Origin: Psoroptes ovis
Lineage: Eukaryota; Arthropoda; Arachnida; Sarcoptiformes; Psoroptidae
Direction: 5' to 3'
Length of the DNA: 64,000 nt
NCBI GenBank assembly: GCA_002943765.1
Contig: PQWQ01000003.1
Location: 3,657,501-3,721,500, forward strand
Shown here: in pieces, positions 11,344 through 24,146 of the stretch
How the letters are laid out: every line of letters begins with the position of its first letter
Position numbering within the stretch: position 1 is the stretch's first letter
Translations under genes and position numbers: made by a program
Notes under the pieces: generated by a model
Told to the model about the DNA's origin: nothing
What the model saw: the letters and a program-made list of their open reading frames with translations, nothing else
The model's database searches: none

Positions 11344-14300
11344 GTTTTTCTTCATTCTGTAAAAGGAAAATAATCATTACAAATTGATAGCTGCCAATTT
11401 CTATTTAATTATACAAATTTACAAAAAAAAATCAATATGAATCAATTGTTAAATTTCAAATTAATTTTATGAAATGAATTAATTACTATTATTCAAAAAA
11501 ACAGCAATCAACTCTTCAGCAAATCTACTAACAGATGGAATCAGCGAATTCATGAAAATGAAAAAAATAAAATGCATGAATAAATGAACATTAATAATAT
11601 ACTATTATATAAATGAACAATTGAACAAATAAATTAATAAATAAATGAAAAAAAATATGAAATATATGAATGAATTAATAATAAATTTGATTTGAAAAAA
11701 AAAACGAATTCTAATTTTGAATTAACAAGAAACAAATACAAAAAACAACAACAACTATTCATTTATTTATTTATTTACAACTTAATCCTCACGGATTAAT
11801 GATTACTTTATTCATTTATTTCCATAGAAAAAAATGAATGAATGAATTTATTTATTCAAAATTAGATATGACAAACATTTATTTTTTTATTCAAAAGACA
11901 AGCAAAGAAACTCCAAGAAAAAAAAAATTTCCAATCAAAATTATTACGAAATATGGATTAATAATAATAATAATGCACACCAATAATGCAATTCAATGGA
12001 ATGGCTATTTGTGAAATATTTCTGAAATAATGACTATTTCGGAAAAAATGACCATAAATATAAGTATTTTAAACATTATTTTTATTTTCATTCATTCATA
12101 CATTTATCTCTACTGATCAATTGTCAAAATATTATTTGAATGTGTGTTTCCAAAAAGGAATTCTATATTATTTGAATGTAAATCTTTGAAATGGCTTTCT
12201 TTTCAAGATTCATTCATTAATAATTCCTTTTCATTTGAATTTTTTTTCATGTTTCAACTGTATTTAGCATGGATTAAAATGCTGTGTAAATGTGTTTGCG
12301 TAATCATCATCATCATAAGATTTTTTTTTCACATTTTAAAGTGTTTAAATGTGGAATCAGTGTGATTTTTGGATGGCTTTAAATGTCTTCAAGTAGAGCC
12401 TATCCATATGGATAATCACCACCACTAACGTTGAAAATCTATGAATATTTGAATATTTGAAATTCGCGGTAAAACAAAACAAAAATTTTGAAATTTTTCA
12501 TTTAAAATTTAAATGAAATCAAAAAATTTACATGTAATTTACTCCGAATTTATTTTAAATTTAAATTTTTTTTTCTTTTATTCCAATCATTGCGTATTAT
12601 TTACCAGTGTCAAGTTTGTCATCGGTGAATATGATATGAATCGTTTGAAAGTTGAAAAATGTATTCAAGGGTATCGGTATATATCACAGAGTATTATCTC
12701 TTCACTGTTGTAGCTGTGAAATGATTTGAAAAAATGAAATTTATTTAAATTTTTTCATTTTGATTCTATTGTTTTGTTTTTTACCGTTTTGATTTGATGA
12801 TAATTTCAAATATTAGTTTTTCTTTTTCGCCATTATTTTTTATTCAAAAGAAATTTTCGAAAGAAATCTGAATATTTATTCATTTTAAAATTTTAGAAAT
12901 TCAGAAATTTCTAAAATTCAAAATTTGCTTTCTTATGATTTCGATTGCAAATCATTGAAGCTTGAAAAAGTTTTTATTATTAGTTTTCTCTCCATTCTAA
13001 TTCTCTTCAATTGTCTTCAATGATAAATTTTCAATGAGAATTTTTTATTGAAAATTTTTTATTCAAAATTTTTATTCAAATTTATTCAGTTGAATTTCCC
13101 ATCTTTAATCTATGACAATGAGAGAAGAATAGAAAAGAATGAAGAATTCTTATTGTCCAAAGAACTTGTAAATTTATTTTATTTTTTATTTAAATTTTAT
13201 TGAAACGAATCTTGAAATATATTCTTTATTGAATGTGAATTTGATGCAATTTTAAATTTTAAAAATTATTTTGCCCCTGTTTTCCATATTATTTTTCATA
13301 TTATTCTCCTTGTGAATCGATTCAATTTCAATTTCAATTTGAATTCATTCATTTTTCTTTGAATTTTTTTGAACAAAAAACAAAAATGAATTATTTGATC
13401 TCAAAGTTTTCTATGAAACCCTCTTTCTCTCTTAAAATAAATGTAAATTATGATTGATTAAATAAATTATGTGATCACATATGCAAAATACACCAAGGAT
13501 CAGAAAGATGATTTCAAATGAAATATAATTTAAAATTTAAACAAAAACATGAATCAAAAAAAAAATTTCTGGTTCAACAACGAAAAAAAGCCCCTGGAGC
13601 AAATTTCAATTTAAAATTTTTGAAAAAAATGAATAGAATTATTCATTCAAATTGGCATATCAAATGTCTGAAATCGGGGAATTATGGTGAATTATTGAAA
13701 TTTAAAATTTATTTGAAATTGAAAATTGAAATCGAAAAACTTTCAACTTTGATAAATCATAATAATAATAACGATAATCATATTAATGATTATATTATCA
13801 ATTATGATTTCATGTTTTTTCAACTTTCATTCATTCATTCATTCATTGATAATACGAATTCGGGATCGATAGCAATAATTCAGTATGGTGATTTGAATCC
13901 AGTATTGGTGCATTATGCTTGTATGAAAGTTATGAATCCACGAAAAATTTATTAAATTTCAAAATTTCAAATTTGAATTTTTTTTTCGTGGTAATTTGAA
14001 CTTTTAATATCTTGTTTTTCTCTGATTATTTGATTGTTTCTTGTTCAATATTACTGTTGTGGACCGTTTTGAATTAAATTCAAGTGAATTTGATGATGAT
14101 AATAATCCATTTATAAATGTCTGTGTATTAAATGAATGAATGAATGAATCAATTGAATGCTGTGTGAAAAATGTAATAGCTTGAAGCTGATGCTTGATAC
14201 CAGATAATTGAGGGGAAATCGACACACAGAGACGGAGATGGCATAAAAACCAAAAGTTTTCAAATTGGTTCTTATGTATTTTCGTTTCTGTTGTTATTCG

Positions 14301-14530
14301 TGGCTCTTGCCATCAAACACAATGGACCACAAAAGCTCCTGGAAAATTGAGGATATTGTGTATCTCATTAAAATTATTGTTGTTATAATTCTTGCAATTG
14401 AAAATAATAAAAGAATCATTGATACTAATAATCATCATCATAATACAAAAATAATGATAATGGCCCCAAAAAAATAGCCCAAGTAAAAGAAGTATAAAAA
14501 CATTGAACAGTTTGAAAGTTCAAAACCTTC

Positions 14531-14551
14531 AAGGTTCAAAATTTGAACCTT
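14531..14551. repeat. 21-bp inverted repeat
   Basis: Two perfect 10-bp arms (AAGGTTCAAA / TTTGAACCTT) around one A. A near copy of part of the arm, GAAAGTTCAAAACCTT, lies immediately upstream. Confidence 0.7.
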
Positions 14552-15688
14552 TAAAAAACTGAACTTGAACTGTACCATATGTATCAGTGATAATAACAAT
14601 AGCCACAAATGAATGTACCTTAGTAGAAACATCAAAATAAAACGAAATAATAACAAGAAGATAATAGCATCAAACTAAAGACCTTAACTAATAACATTGA
14701 TACCGTAGGAAAACATTGATCATCGAGCAAACATCGAAAACAAACGATTCAGCTTATGATTCAGATCATATTTTACAAAAGTAATTTGTAGTTTAATAAT
14801 ATCAAAAATACATTTCAAATTTGATGTCATCATTAATAAAATTGTTATTATTATTCTCATTATTATTATTATTATCATTCGATATAACCACATACGGTGA
14901 ATGATTGTATTCAATCATTTGTATATGATGTGTATCTATTGGAATTTATTTCAAAGATGTTTGAAGAATTGAAAGAAATATTATTTTGAAAATAATCAAG
15001 TTTTCATCAAAAATGGAAAAGAATAAAATAAAATAAAACAAAATAATTAGAATCGTACACATTCTTCATCAAATTCATCGATAATTGAGTTTGAATTTAG
15101 GCTCAGAAATTCTTAATTATTATCATTGTATTATTGGTATTATCATTGTATTTTGATCGGAAAAAAGATGCGAAAAACTTTTACAAAACTTTAATTATGA
15201 CTGCATTGTGGATCCTGGTAATTATTCTTGAATAATATTGTTCTTTGAAAATTCAAAAAAATTCCGACGTTTTTCATTCACCGTATGTTTCTTTTTGTAT
15301 CATTTTCCTCATCAAAAATGTACTAATTAGTATAATAACAACAACACCGACAACAACAACAGCAATAATCATCATTCAACCAATCGTTCTTTTCAATCGA
15401 TACAAACGAATCCAATATTTTTTTTTGCTTAATTTCAAATATTCCAAAGTTTTTACCACCGTGTTGTTGTTACAGCAGCAGTCATATAATCATTTAAATT
15501 CTTGTTATTATCATTGTTTAGGTTGTTGTTGTTATCATCGTTGTTTGAAATTCTTGAATTATTATTATTCTTCAAACAAATAACAATCATTGAACTTTAG
15601 TATACTTTGACTTGAAAGAGAGTATAAGTTTCAATAATTTTCTAGTTTTATTTCATTGACAAAAATGTTTCTCTGTTGGTGTGTAATG

Positions 15689-15707
15689 GTGTGTGTGTGT
15701 GTGTGTG
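15689..15707. repeat. GT microsatellite
   Basis: Uninterrupted (GT)n of about nine units. Similar tracts occur at 42223-42236, 51252-51266, 53194-53213, 54362-54375 and 59299-59322 (the last as AC). Confidence 0.9.
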
Positions 15708-18495
15708 CATGTGACAGATGGTCAGTTGGAAATACCGAATAACAAGCAATTACAATCGTAGTAAGATTTTCCTATTGTTCGTTCGTCGATTGTTCAAGAA
15801 TATACAATCAAATAATGATAATAATAATGAAAATGATGAAACACTGGTCATTTATATATCACGAGCAGAATTAAATGAGAATGGTGCACAGATTTTATTG
15901 TTTCGTTCAACACAAATCAAATACACCAATTTCGATTGGTTTTGATGTATGTAATGTTTTTGAATCATTGTTGAAACTCAGTGAAATCGATTTTCCACAT
16001 TGAACACACATCAATTAATGCAACTCTAAAAGGTAATATTGTTGTTTGCATCAATCAATGATATCATTGAAACAATGGACGAGAAAAAGTAGTGTTTAAT
16101 TGCTGAAATTGTGAATGAAATTGCTTTGTTCTTTGATGTTTGGGGCCTAAAATTGATCAGAATTTCGCTTGAATTTCTGGCTCTACGAGGCAAAGCTTTA
16201 ATAAATTGAAGAATCAATCTCTAATTATTGTTTCTACGGTCACTTTTTTAATGGCTTTTTCTTTTTTCGAAAGTAATTTGGTGAAACATAAAATGAAAGT
16301 GAAGTATCATTGGCACTCCTATGAAAACAATAATAATAGAAATGATATCAATAAAAATTAAATGAGAAATTAAAAGTTTTTTTTTGATTTCTTTCTTTGA
16401 AATAAATTTGAAAAAATTTTCAAATTTATTTTGGATTTTTCAAGTTTGGCCTTGGTTAGTTCGAAGTGTTTGTGATTTGAAAATACAGAGAATTTCATTG
16501 AAATTATTTCCACTTTCAAAATTACAAAATTTCCAAAAAAATAGCCTGAAAATTTATTGGGCAAGTTATTGGAAAACAACAACACATTTGGCCAGAATTT
16601 ATTGTGAAAATTCTCAACATTTTTCCATGCCATAATTTCTGTATTTATTCCTAGATTTCCAAAAAATAAAGTAAAACACCGGTTCAATCGTATGGTTTGT
16701 ATCTTTATTAGTTTTGTTTATTTGTTTCCTGCTCGATACAATTTTTCTTAATACGAAAATAATTAAAAATAATGAGAAAAATAAATGAAAATTATTGGAA
16801 ATATTTGAAAATAATAATAAAACATACTAATACACCGACACACACCCTAAGATGCTTAGCATTGGTCATATATTGGCAACATCGTTTTACTACGATGCAT
16901 ATGGTGCACCATTCATCAATGGTGCATTATCATCATTATTTATTATTATTTCTTCATCACCAAAGAAGGTTTTTAGGGGCCAAATGTTTGAGATTAATAT
17001 CGAAATATTTCAGTATGTGCGTGCGTATGCTTAGGTCTACAAGGCATATTTATATGAGAGACTATTGATATTTGTGGTCCATGGAATATACATTCAAGTG
17101 CGTGTATGTGATTGTATAATTACAATTTTGAATTTTTCTTTTTTTTTTTTTGTTTCATTTCGAAAATCATAGCCAGAAGGCAGCAAATTTCAATTTTTTT
17201 CAATTTCTATTGATTTTGAATTGAAACATGTCATCATCATTATTGATGATGATTATTTATTTATTATTGATTAATGATCAAAATTGAATGAATGTTAAAG
17301 TTCAATGATCAAAATTGAAAATGAAATTGAAATTGAAAATCAAAGAAAAAAAAATGAAAATAAAATGAAATAAAACGAATTTGATCGGATATAATTTATT
17401 TTCATTTTCATTTCAATTCATTTTTGATCAATAATAATCAATGTGGAATCGAAATTTTATTCAATCAATCAATAAACATCAATATCCGGTATGTGAATTA
17501 TTTGGAAATTGTGTTTCTTCTTATTTTTGTGTGAACAAATAGTCGTGATTATCAATTTGATTTTGCCAACAAAAGGCATTGATTTGCTCATGTGATAATC
17601 ATCAGAAATATTTCAAAGTAAAGCCAATCGCTTTCTTCAGACTTCGTTACTTTGATGTCCGAAATGTTTGATATAAAATGCCCAGAAAACAAGTAAAAAA
17701 GATAATCCCAAGTATTTTGGATTAATTCAGCCGAAACAAAAAGACATATTTCCCCAAAATATTCATAAGAATTGGACGACACCCAACAACAATGGATTTT
17801 CAAAATTGAATCAAAACACCGAATGGTACATGTGGAAAGAAATTGAAATTGTACTTGAATTATTATTATATCATCCAAAGTGACTAATAATAAATATTAT
17901 TTATTAGCTGTCAAGTTCAATTATCCATAACCTTGGTTCTTTTTTTTTCATTTTGTTCATTTTGTGATATTTAGAGGGTGTATTAATAATCAGTACATTA
18001 AGAAGTGTTGATATTTGATAACATAACATTCAATGGAACATGAATTAATGAATCAACACTTACACATACAATGAATTTTATCAAATAATTACGCCCAATT
18101 TTATTGTATTTCACATTTATTAATCATTAAAATTGTTCCATTATTGTCCAAGTGTCAACACACAGAATAATCAACGACGGAATCACCCACCAATGTGCCA
18201 TCAATTTGATCCAAAACATTTCAAAAAATAAAAGGAAAAAACAAAAAACGTGACAATTTCCATTCACATTTCAATACAATGATTTGATGGCAATTCCTAT
18301 GGCTCTGATGTTTTTCATTTGTTTTGGTTTTCATTTGAAAAGTTTCAAGTTATTCAATGAAATTTTAGCCAGAATTTAGCCAGAATTTCGTTTGTTTTTA
18401 TCAATTTCTCAAATTTACATCATAATAAATGAATGAATCAATGAATGGAGGAAACATTTCAAAGATTATCTCTTGTTTGAAAATGCATTGAAATA

Positions 18496-18575
18496 TTAGG
18501 TTGTCCGATAAGTTCTTGCCGATTTTCTCATCATTTCCTACGATATAATCAGCAAAAACTTTTCGGACAACCTAA
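18496..18575. mobile_element. mariner-type MITE, lineage A
   Basis: 80 bp flanked by TA on both sides (18494-18495, 18576-18577). Left end TTAGGTTGTCCGATAAGTTC, right end ends CGGACAACCTAA. The interior (CTTGCCGATTTTCTC ... CGATATAATC) differs from most other copies and is shared with the copy at 38020. Too short to encode anything. Confidence 0.88.
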
Positions 18576-19647
18576 TACATGGAAACATTACAACTTTGAG
18601 TGAATGATCAAAACTTCTGTCATGGCTAATTTCATTCAATTCAATTCAAAATCATTCTGATGTTTGCTGATTATTTCATATTCAATTCTGATGTTTCAAA
18701 CATGATCAATTTGATCATTTTCAACATGACCAAATGATGACCAAAAGGCAAATGAATATCAGGCATTAAACACACACATACAAGCACCAACACACGCACA
18801 AGCCACTTGTCTTGTCCAATTTAATACTATTCAATTTATTCAATTTTCGATGACCATTTTTACACATTTCACTCTCTCTCGCAGTGATGATTACATAATA
18901 ATAGATTAGATTGAATTGTTAAGCTTATAAACAGGGACAAGCATAGAGTTATTGAAATGACTCAAAGTTCATGGAAAATAATCGAAAAATAATGATGAAT
19001 GTGAATAATAATAAACACGTTTCACAATAAATGAATTATGAATAATAATGATAAATGACCAATAAATAGATAGAAATGACAAGTAATACTGACAAGTAAA
19101 TAATGACAAGAACAAAAATGACAAGTGCTGGATTGATGTTTTGTTTTGTTTTCGATGCTGAAAATGACCATCATTATTATAATCATCTTGATGTATGATT
19201 ATTAGTTTTTTTGATGGTTGGCACATGTCGTTTTACGCACATCTTGATCGACACATAAAACTGAATAATCATCGATATTAATAATAATTTGATTCAAAGC
19301 AAAACGATAACAATTTTCTTGCCTTCAATTTTTGATAATTTCAGCAAGAATTGTTCGGTTATTGCTCATAGGCGTCATTATTATTATTATCATTGTTGAA
19401 TAATTGTTTATGAGACAGTGATGATAAATATGGATTTGATTTTGTTAATTTTATTTTTATATTTTGAATTTTAAATTGTGAATTGTGGATTTCACGAATA
19501 ACCGATTGATTTGATTCTATTTTTGTTTGTGTTTAAGTGATCTGTGTTTCGTAATATTTGTAATTTTCATATGTTTGTATTTGTCTCAATAATAACAAAT
19601 AAATAAATGTCAATAATATAAATCAATGGTCAATAAATAAAAATTGA

Positions 19648-19674
19648 TTCATCATCATCATCATCATCATCATC
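19648..19674. repeat. TCA trinucleotide microsatellite
   Basis: About nine perfect TCA units. Many shorter GAT/ATC tracts occur through the window. Confidence 0.85.
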
Positions 19675-20965
19675 GAGCTCCAATACGCAATCACATACGT
19701 CATTCATTTCCATCTTGCATCTGTCATTTTAAATTTTTAAATTCATTATTCAATTATTTACAAGTGAATTAACAATTATTGTTGATGATCAACTAATCAA
19801 TCAATCGATTCATCAATTGAATGAACAACAAATAAACGATAACAACAAAATACACCTACAAAACAATACTGGCCATGTAATTATCGTCACAGCACTACAA
19901 TACATCATGGCTCATCGTTCAACATCGTTCACTATTTGTGTTCGCATGTTGTTCTTCAATACATCTTTGATTTTCCATTTATTCTTCGATGCATTTTGTT
20001 TCATTTTGGTTGAAATTAACTAAAAATAGAAAATATTTCAAAGGAAATCCTGTTTGCTTGCTGCGTGTATGTTGTGTGTATGTGCTTTGAAACCCTAATA
20101 TTATCTATTTGAAATTATCCATTTTTGTTTATTTATTTTTCCATAGATTTTCACAATTCAAATCAATGCAATTTCTATCAGAATTTTGAAACATTTTCAA
20201 TGCGAAAATTTCCCTAAAAAAAACTTCCAAAATGAATAACGGAATTTGAATTTTTGATAATTCGCCATTTCGTCGTTGTTTGATATGTTGTTCGATCAAA
20301 ATTTTTGTTTTTTGAAATAATCAAAAGTTTATTAGTTTTTTTGAATGTAACTTTCCAATACTTGAATGTGTTATCTATTGTATATGGCGTGTGCTGGCGT
20401 ACAATGCTTTCAAAGATTTTTAATACAACAAAACGAGAAAATATACACACAGAGACGTCAAAACGTAATCCATCAAAAGATGTTATCATTTTTGTTGTAA
20501 ATATTGTTTGTTTGCCAAGTATACATTGAATCTAAATCAAAACGAACTATGAATTTTAATATGAATAAATGAATGAATGAATCAATGAAATAGGGTAATC
20601 AATCTTTAATAATCATAAAGTTGAATGAATGAGTCAATGAATTATTAGTTGGTGAATGTGAAAATGTAAAAGTTTCTTGTTTTATTTCATTTCTTTGACT
20701 TGTTTTGCTGTTGTTGTATTAATATTTATATCGTTTGGATATCTTCAATATCCGTAGCGGATCAAATGAAATTGCTGGAATAAATCGAAATGAATTATTC
20801 GATTTAGATTTGAGTATTCATGGACAACAATTCTTGAATAAAAATTAATGAAAATTTGAATTTTTGAATCGTTGATTCGAATGGCTCGTTGATCCGTTTC
20901 AATTTCATTTCCATTCAGTTTTCATTATTATTTCTTATTATTCAAATATATGTAAATCATAACGA

Positions 20966-20971
20966 TTTATT
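20966..20971 (-). terminator. possible poly(A) signal downstream of the terminal exon at 21075
   Basis: AATAAA on the minus strand, about 105 bp beyond the stop codon at 21077-21075. Spacing suits a short 3' UTR, but the hexamer is common by chance here. Confidence 0.25.
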
Positions 20972-21074
20972 AATAATGATATTAATATTAATGACAATAA
21001 ATGTGTCCAAGTGTGTTTGTGAGTGTGTATAAAAATCAAATCCATCATATTTTTGCTTCGAAATAAGTAGTTAC

Positions 21075-21194
21075 TTATACTGGATCAATATCTGGTTGAT
21101 CTGGTCGAGCATAGCCAATAAACTTGAAGAGAAATCTGTAAAAATGTTCATAATTGGAAAAACGTCGATTCCTATCCTTAGTATCCGTCGAATC
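21075..21194 (-). CDS. probable 3'-terminal coding exon of an unidentified gene
   Basis: Seen on the minus strand: 39 codons plus TAA, reading DSTDTKDRNRRF then SNYEHFYRFLFKFIGYARPD then QPDIDPV and stop. The codons use TCG, ACG, CGA, CGT, GGC, CTC and AAG freely, unlike the surrounding DNA, and the residues are balanced rather than I/N/K-rich. An acceptor-like TTTATTTTGGCTTAAG precedes 21194, and a second (ATTTTTACAG) lies inside at the codon for the R before FLFKF. The frame is open for 15 further codons upstream without an ATG, so an internal or terminal exon is more likely than a whole gene. AATAAA follows at 20971-20966. Another GC-richer patch at 21230-21330 has frames with stops, so a decayed gene is the main alternative. 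I do not recognise the family. Its upstream exons would lie to the right; none was found with confidence. Confidence 0.4.
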   Translation of the reverse strand, partial: DSTDTKDRNRRFSNYEHFYRFLFKFIGYARPDQPDIDPV

Positions 21195-23230
21195 CTTAAG
21201 CCAAAATAAATGGTATAAAAAATGATTGAAAAGCAGTCATTTCAATGAAATGAGATTCTTGGATGGTTCAAGGATTTTCTGCCACAATCATCTAGTTATC
21301 CCGAAACATGTGACCACCAATGGTGTAATGAAATCTATTTTATTCGATTGAATGAAAAAAAAAATAATTCAAAGAAATGTAAATTCAATCGTATACATTA
21401 CTGATTTAAGAAATAATATTCTAAATAAAAAATTCTTTGAACGATTATAACCATGGATTTCAAGCGATTCTTTGGATTCTGTAATTCATTATTTGCCAGA
21501 ATTTACTTTGAAATCCATGACAATTTTATTCTTGAAATAAATTTTATGCTGAATTCATGAATCAATAAAAGAAAATTCTGAATAAATCAACCCAAAAATA
21601 CAAAGAAAAAAATAAAATAAAATCAATCATTATCCAAAATAAATTACCCCAACGACAAACATCAAGAATTTTGTTCAGAAAAAATTTCGAAATTGAATTA
21701 AATTATTACCATTTTCATTATGATGTTGTTTACTGTTCAATACAACGACAGCAGTAGCATCAATGCTGATACAACATCCATTGATTGAACATTGATTTCG
21801 TGTATTTTTTACTGCAAAACAAGAATGAAAAAAAAATCAAATAATGAAAATGAAATCAATAAATCATATATGAAAAAACATGAATTCTTTAATAAAAAAC
21901 CAATTTATCATTATTCTGAGCCATACATTCCTTATTCGCCACCAAATATTTATATCCACACAAACAAATACACAGAGAAATACAACAACAGAGACAAACA
22001 TCAATATTATTGTACGATTTGATCAAACATCAGCAAATACAAGCACATAATGAATAAATAAATAGGCAATTTCATATTCAAATTCATCAATTTTGTGTAT
22101 TTTTGTTTGTGGAATTCTTGGTTTCTTATGACGAAATTTATTAAGTTTTGAATTTTGAATCAGCCTAAAAAACATTGAATTATCTCGTTGTTCCTTAGGT
22201 TCATTGGTTTCATTGTTTTTTCTTTGAACTTTCTCTTGATTTGCATCCATCAAAATTCTCAAAATTCACATTTAAATGCACGTAAAATGCGATCCAATGT
22301 ATCCAATCCGATACAAATACCAAAAATCATCACCAAACATTTCCGAAACACATCCGAAATATCAAAGTTTTTCAAAAGGAAAAATATCCAAAAAAAAGTC
22401 TTCTTGAAATCAATATCTAATCAATAGTCTTCAAAAACTTTTTTTTCGTTATTTTAAGCGATAAACAATAAATTCTGAATATCATTTTAAAACCTTTTAG
22501 ACGACCAGCTAAAGGGAGAAAAATCTTAGAAAAAAAAGGTCCAGTCTGCCGAATGTTGCAGTCAAATCATTAGCTATTTCCACATTCGATTGGCTAACAG
22601 ACTCGAAATAGTAAAATCGAATTAGAGGCAATATATCCGGCGGTTTGTAAAAAATTCTATTTAATTTAAAAAAAACAACGTGGCACATACATTTTTCTCC
22701 TCAGTTTTCAATTTTTTTTTTTCCACAACAGTTGAAAAATACATTTTTTTCTAAAAATTTCAGATTCTGTAGTAATTATATTAATTATAATATAATTATG
22801 ATTATAATTAATCAACAATCAATTCTTTCCTAATATATATGTTCAGCTGTGTTATAACACTGATCATATTTTGTAGTGATGAGTCGTCAGAAACTTAGCA
22901 CATGCTTTGTTTATTTTTGAACTTGAAATCATATTCAAAGCTCACAAAAATGTATATAAACACTGACTTCAAATTTTAAAAAATTTACCATTTATCATTT
23001 TTTATTGTTTTGTTTTGTTTTTTTCGTTTGTTTTGTTTATCGAAATAAATATTGTTCATTTTTATTTAATAACCTCTCGCCACGCCGAAGTCTTTATAAT
23101 ACAATTTTTATATTTTATCGAAATAAAATTGTTTTATGTTTACGAATCGTTTACTTCTTAATATTCTACAATTTATTTAAGTGCTCAATAAAAAAAAAAT
23201 CATAATTATTTCGTTCTCATCAGTGTCCAA

Positions 23231-23875
23231 ATCCCAACAAGAAAATCATCTTCCATCAGGACAATGCACCAAGTCACAAGAGCGTTTTGACAATGGTTAA
23301 AAATTCATGAATTGAAGTTCGAATTGTTGGAGCATCCAACCTATTCACCAGATTTAAGCTCCCAGCGACTTCCATCTGTTCCCAGAACTAAAAAAATTAA
23401 TGCGTGCAAAACGTTTTTCATCAAATAAAGAGGTCATAACGCCTGTTGAAGCGTATTAATCTCACTTTAAGAATGGAATTGGAAGATGGTTGGACCAAGT
23501 GTATTGATGTTAAGGGTGAGTGTAATGTAATTAAATCGAATTGTATTGGCAGGCCTGTATAGGTCGCGGTTTTGCAAATATTTTACATATTAATTATAAA
23601 ACATTAAATATAAACTAAATTGTATTAAAATATATATTTTCATCACATTTGAATTACTTATGCAAATAACAGTCCGCAACTACAGAAATATATATCAACA
23701 TTAAAAAAAATCACATTTAAATTGAATTTATTAATTAGTTGTACAGCGATCATATATAAACGCTGTAACGATTTTAAATATATTTCATTTAATTATAAAA
23801 TTTCTTTTATCTCGAACCAAATTATTTATTAAAGTTCAACTTTTCATTACAGGTGACTGTGTACTGAATAATTGA
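23231..23875 (+). pseudogene. decayed mariner transposase (C-terminal half), intron-like interruption
   Basis: DDE-type transposase of the mariner group, inactive. Seen: from 23239 the frame reads KKIIFHQDNAPSHKSVLTMV, then after a frameshift KIHELKFELLEHPTYSPDL, then after another APSDFHLFPELKKLMRAKRF. A further shift is needed to reach DQCIDVKG. The spacing between the Asp of HQDN and the Asp of APSD is 34 residues once the shifts are allowed, the mariner DD34D signature. An in-frame TAA also replaces a codon after PVEAY. At 23516 the text meets GTGAGTGT and at 23851-23852 an AG. Joining 23515 to 23853 yields DVKGDCVLNN and a stop, a good mariner C terminus. The N-terminal DNA-binding half and the left terminal repeat were not found. 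Confidence 0.82.
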
Positions 23876-24120
23876 AATATATTTTATTGAAGTTGAACAT
23901 GAAAAGGTTTTGACCAGTGAGTTGAAGGAGGAAGTATCAAGCACATAGCTTGATATATAAAGCTTGTTTAGCTTATTGTCAAGAGAGCACATTTTTGTTT
24001 AATCACACACACACTATGTATTTATTTATAATACACAGAATACACAATTGAATATTTATATCAATAAATAAAATTATCAAAATATTATGTACCATGAAAT
24101 TGTGTTTTTCATATCGAACG

Positions 24121-24144
24121 TAAAAAACTTTCTGAACAACCAAG
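24121..24144. mobile_element. right terminal repeat of the mariner remnant
   Basis: AAAAAACTTTCTGAACAACC followed by AAG and then TA (24145-24146) looks like a mariner 3' terminal inverted repeat with its TA target site. Read inward it is CTTGGTTGTTCAGAAAGTTT, related to but distinct from the MITE terminus TTAGGTTGTCCGAAAAGTTC (13 of 20 positions by eye). No matching left repeat was seen. Confidence 0.55.
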
Positions 24145-24146
24145 TA

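Larger units (their letters stand above)
11344..18495. other. non-coding AT-rich DNA at the start of the gene desert
   Basis: No recognisable gene in about 7 kb. Contents: ATTC/GAAT tracts (11640-11850, 13826-13846, 14131-14149), GT repeat (15689-15707), and a palindrome AAGGTTCAAA-a-TTTGAACCTT at 14531-14551. Open frames at 13518-13955 (145 codons, N/K/I-rich), 14265-14477 and 15718-15945 have no recognisable domain and composition close to background. Confidence 0.5.
18576..23229. other. mostly non-coding DNA between the first MITE and the mariner remnant
   Basis: Contains a (TCA)n microsatellite at 19648-19674, direct TTAGCCAGAATTT-like repeats just upstream (18366-18389), and the coding-like terminal exon at 21075-21194. 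From about 22450 the texture changes: TTCA tetramers become scarce and GC-containing words (cgccacgccgaag, ccggcggtttg) appear, possibly part of the insertion that includes the mariner remnant. Confidence 0.45.

Noticed and set aside
13518..13955. 145-codon plus-strand ORF, the longest in the desert
   Set aside because: Composition (Lys, Asn, Ile, Phe) follows the AT-rich background, it contains an ATTC tract, and no domain is recognisable. Kept only as a mention.
14190..14350. Frame with a signal-peptide-like stretch (SFLLLFVALAIKH)
   Set aside because: No in-frame ATG, no convincing acceptor, and a second frame over the same bases is equally open.
15718..15945. 75-codon ORF just after a GT repeat and an acceptor-like GTGACAG
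   Set aside because: Balanced residues but no homology I can name, no donor, and the acceptor tract is just the microsatellite.
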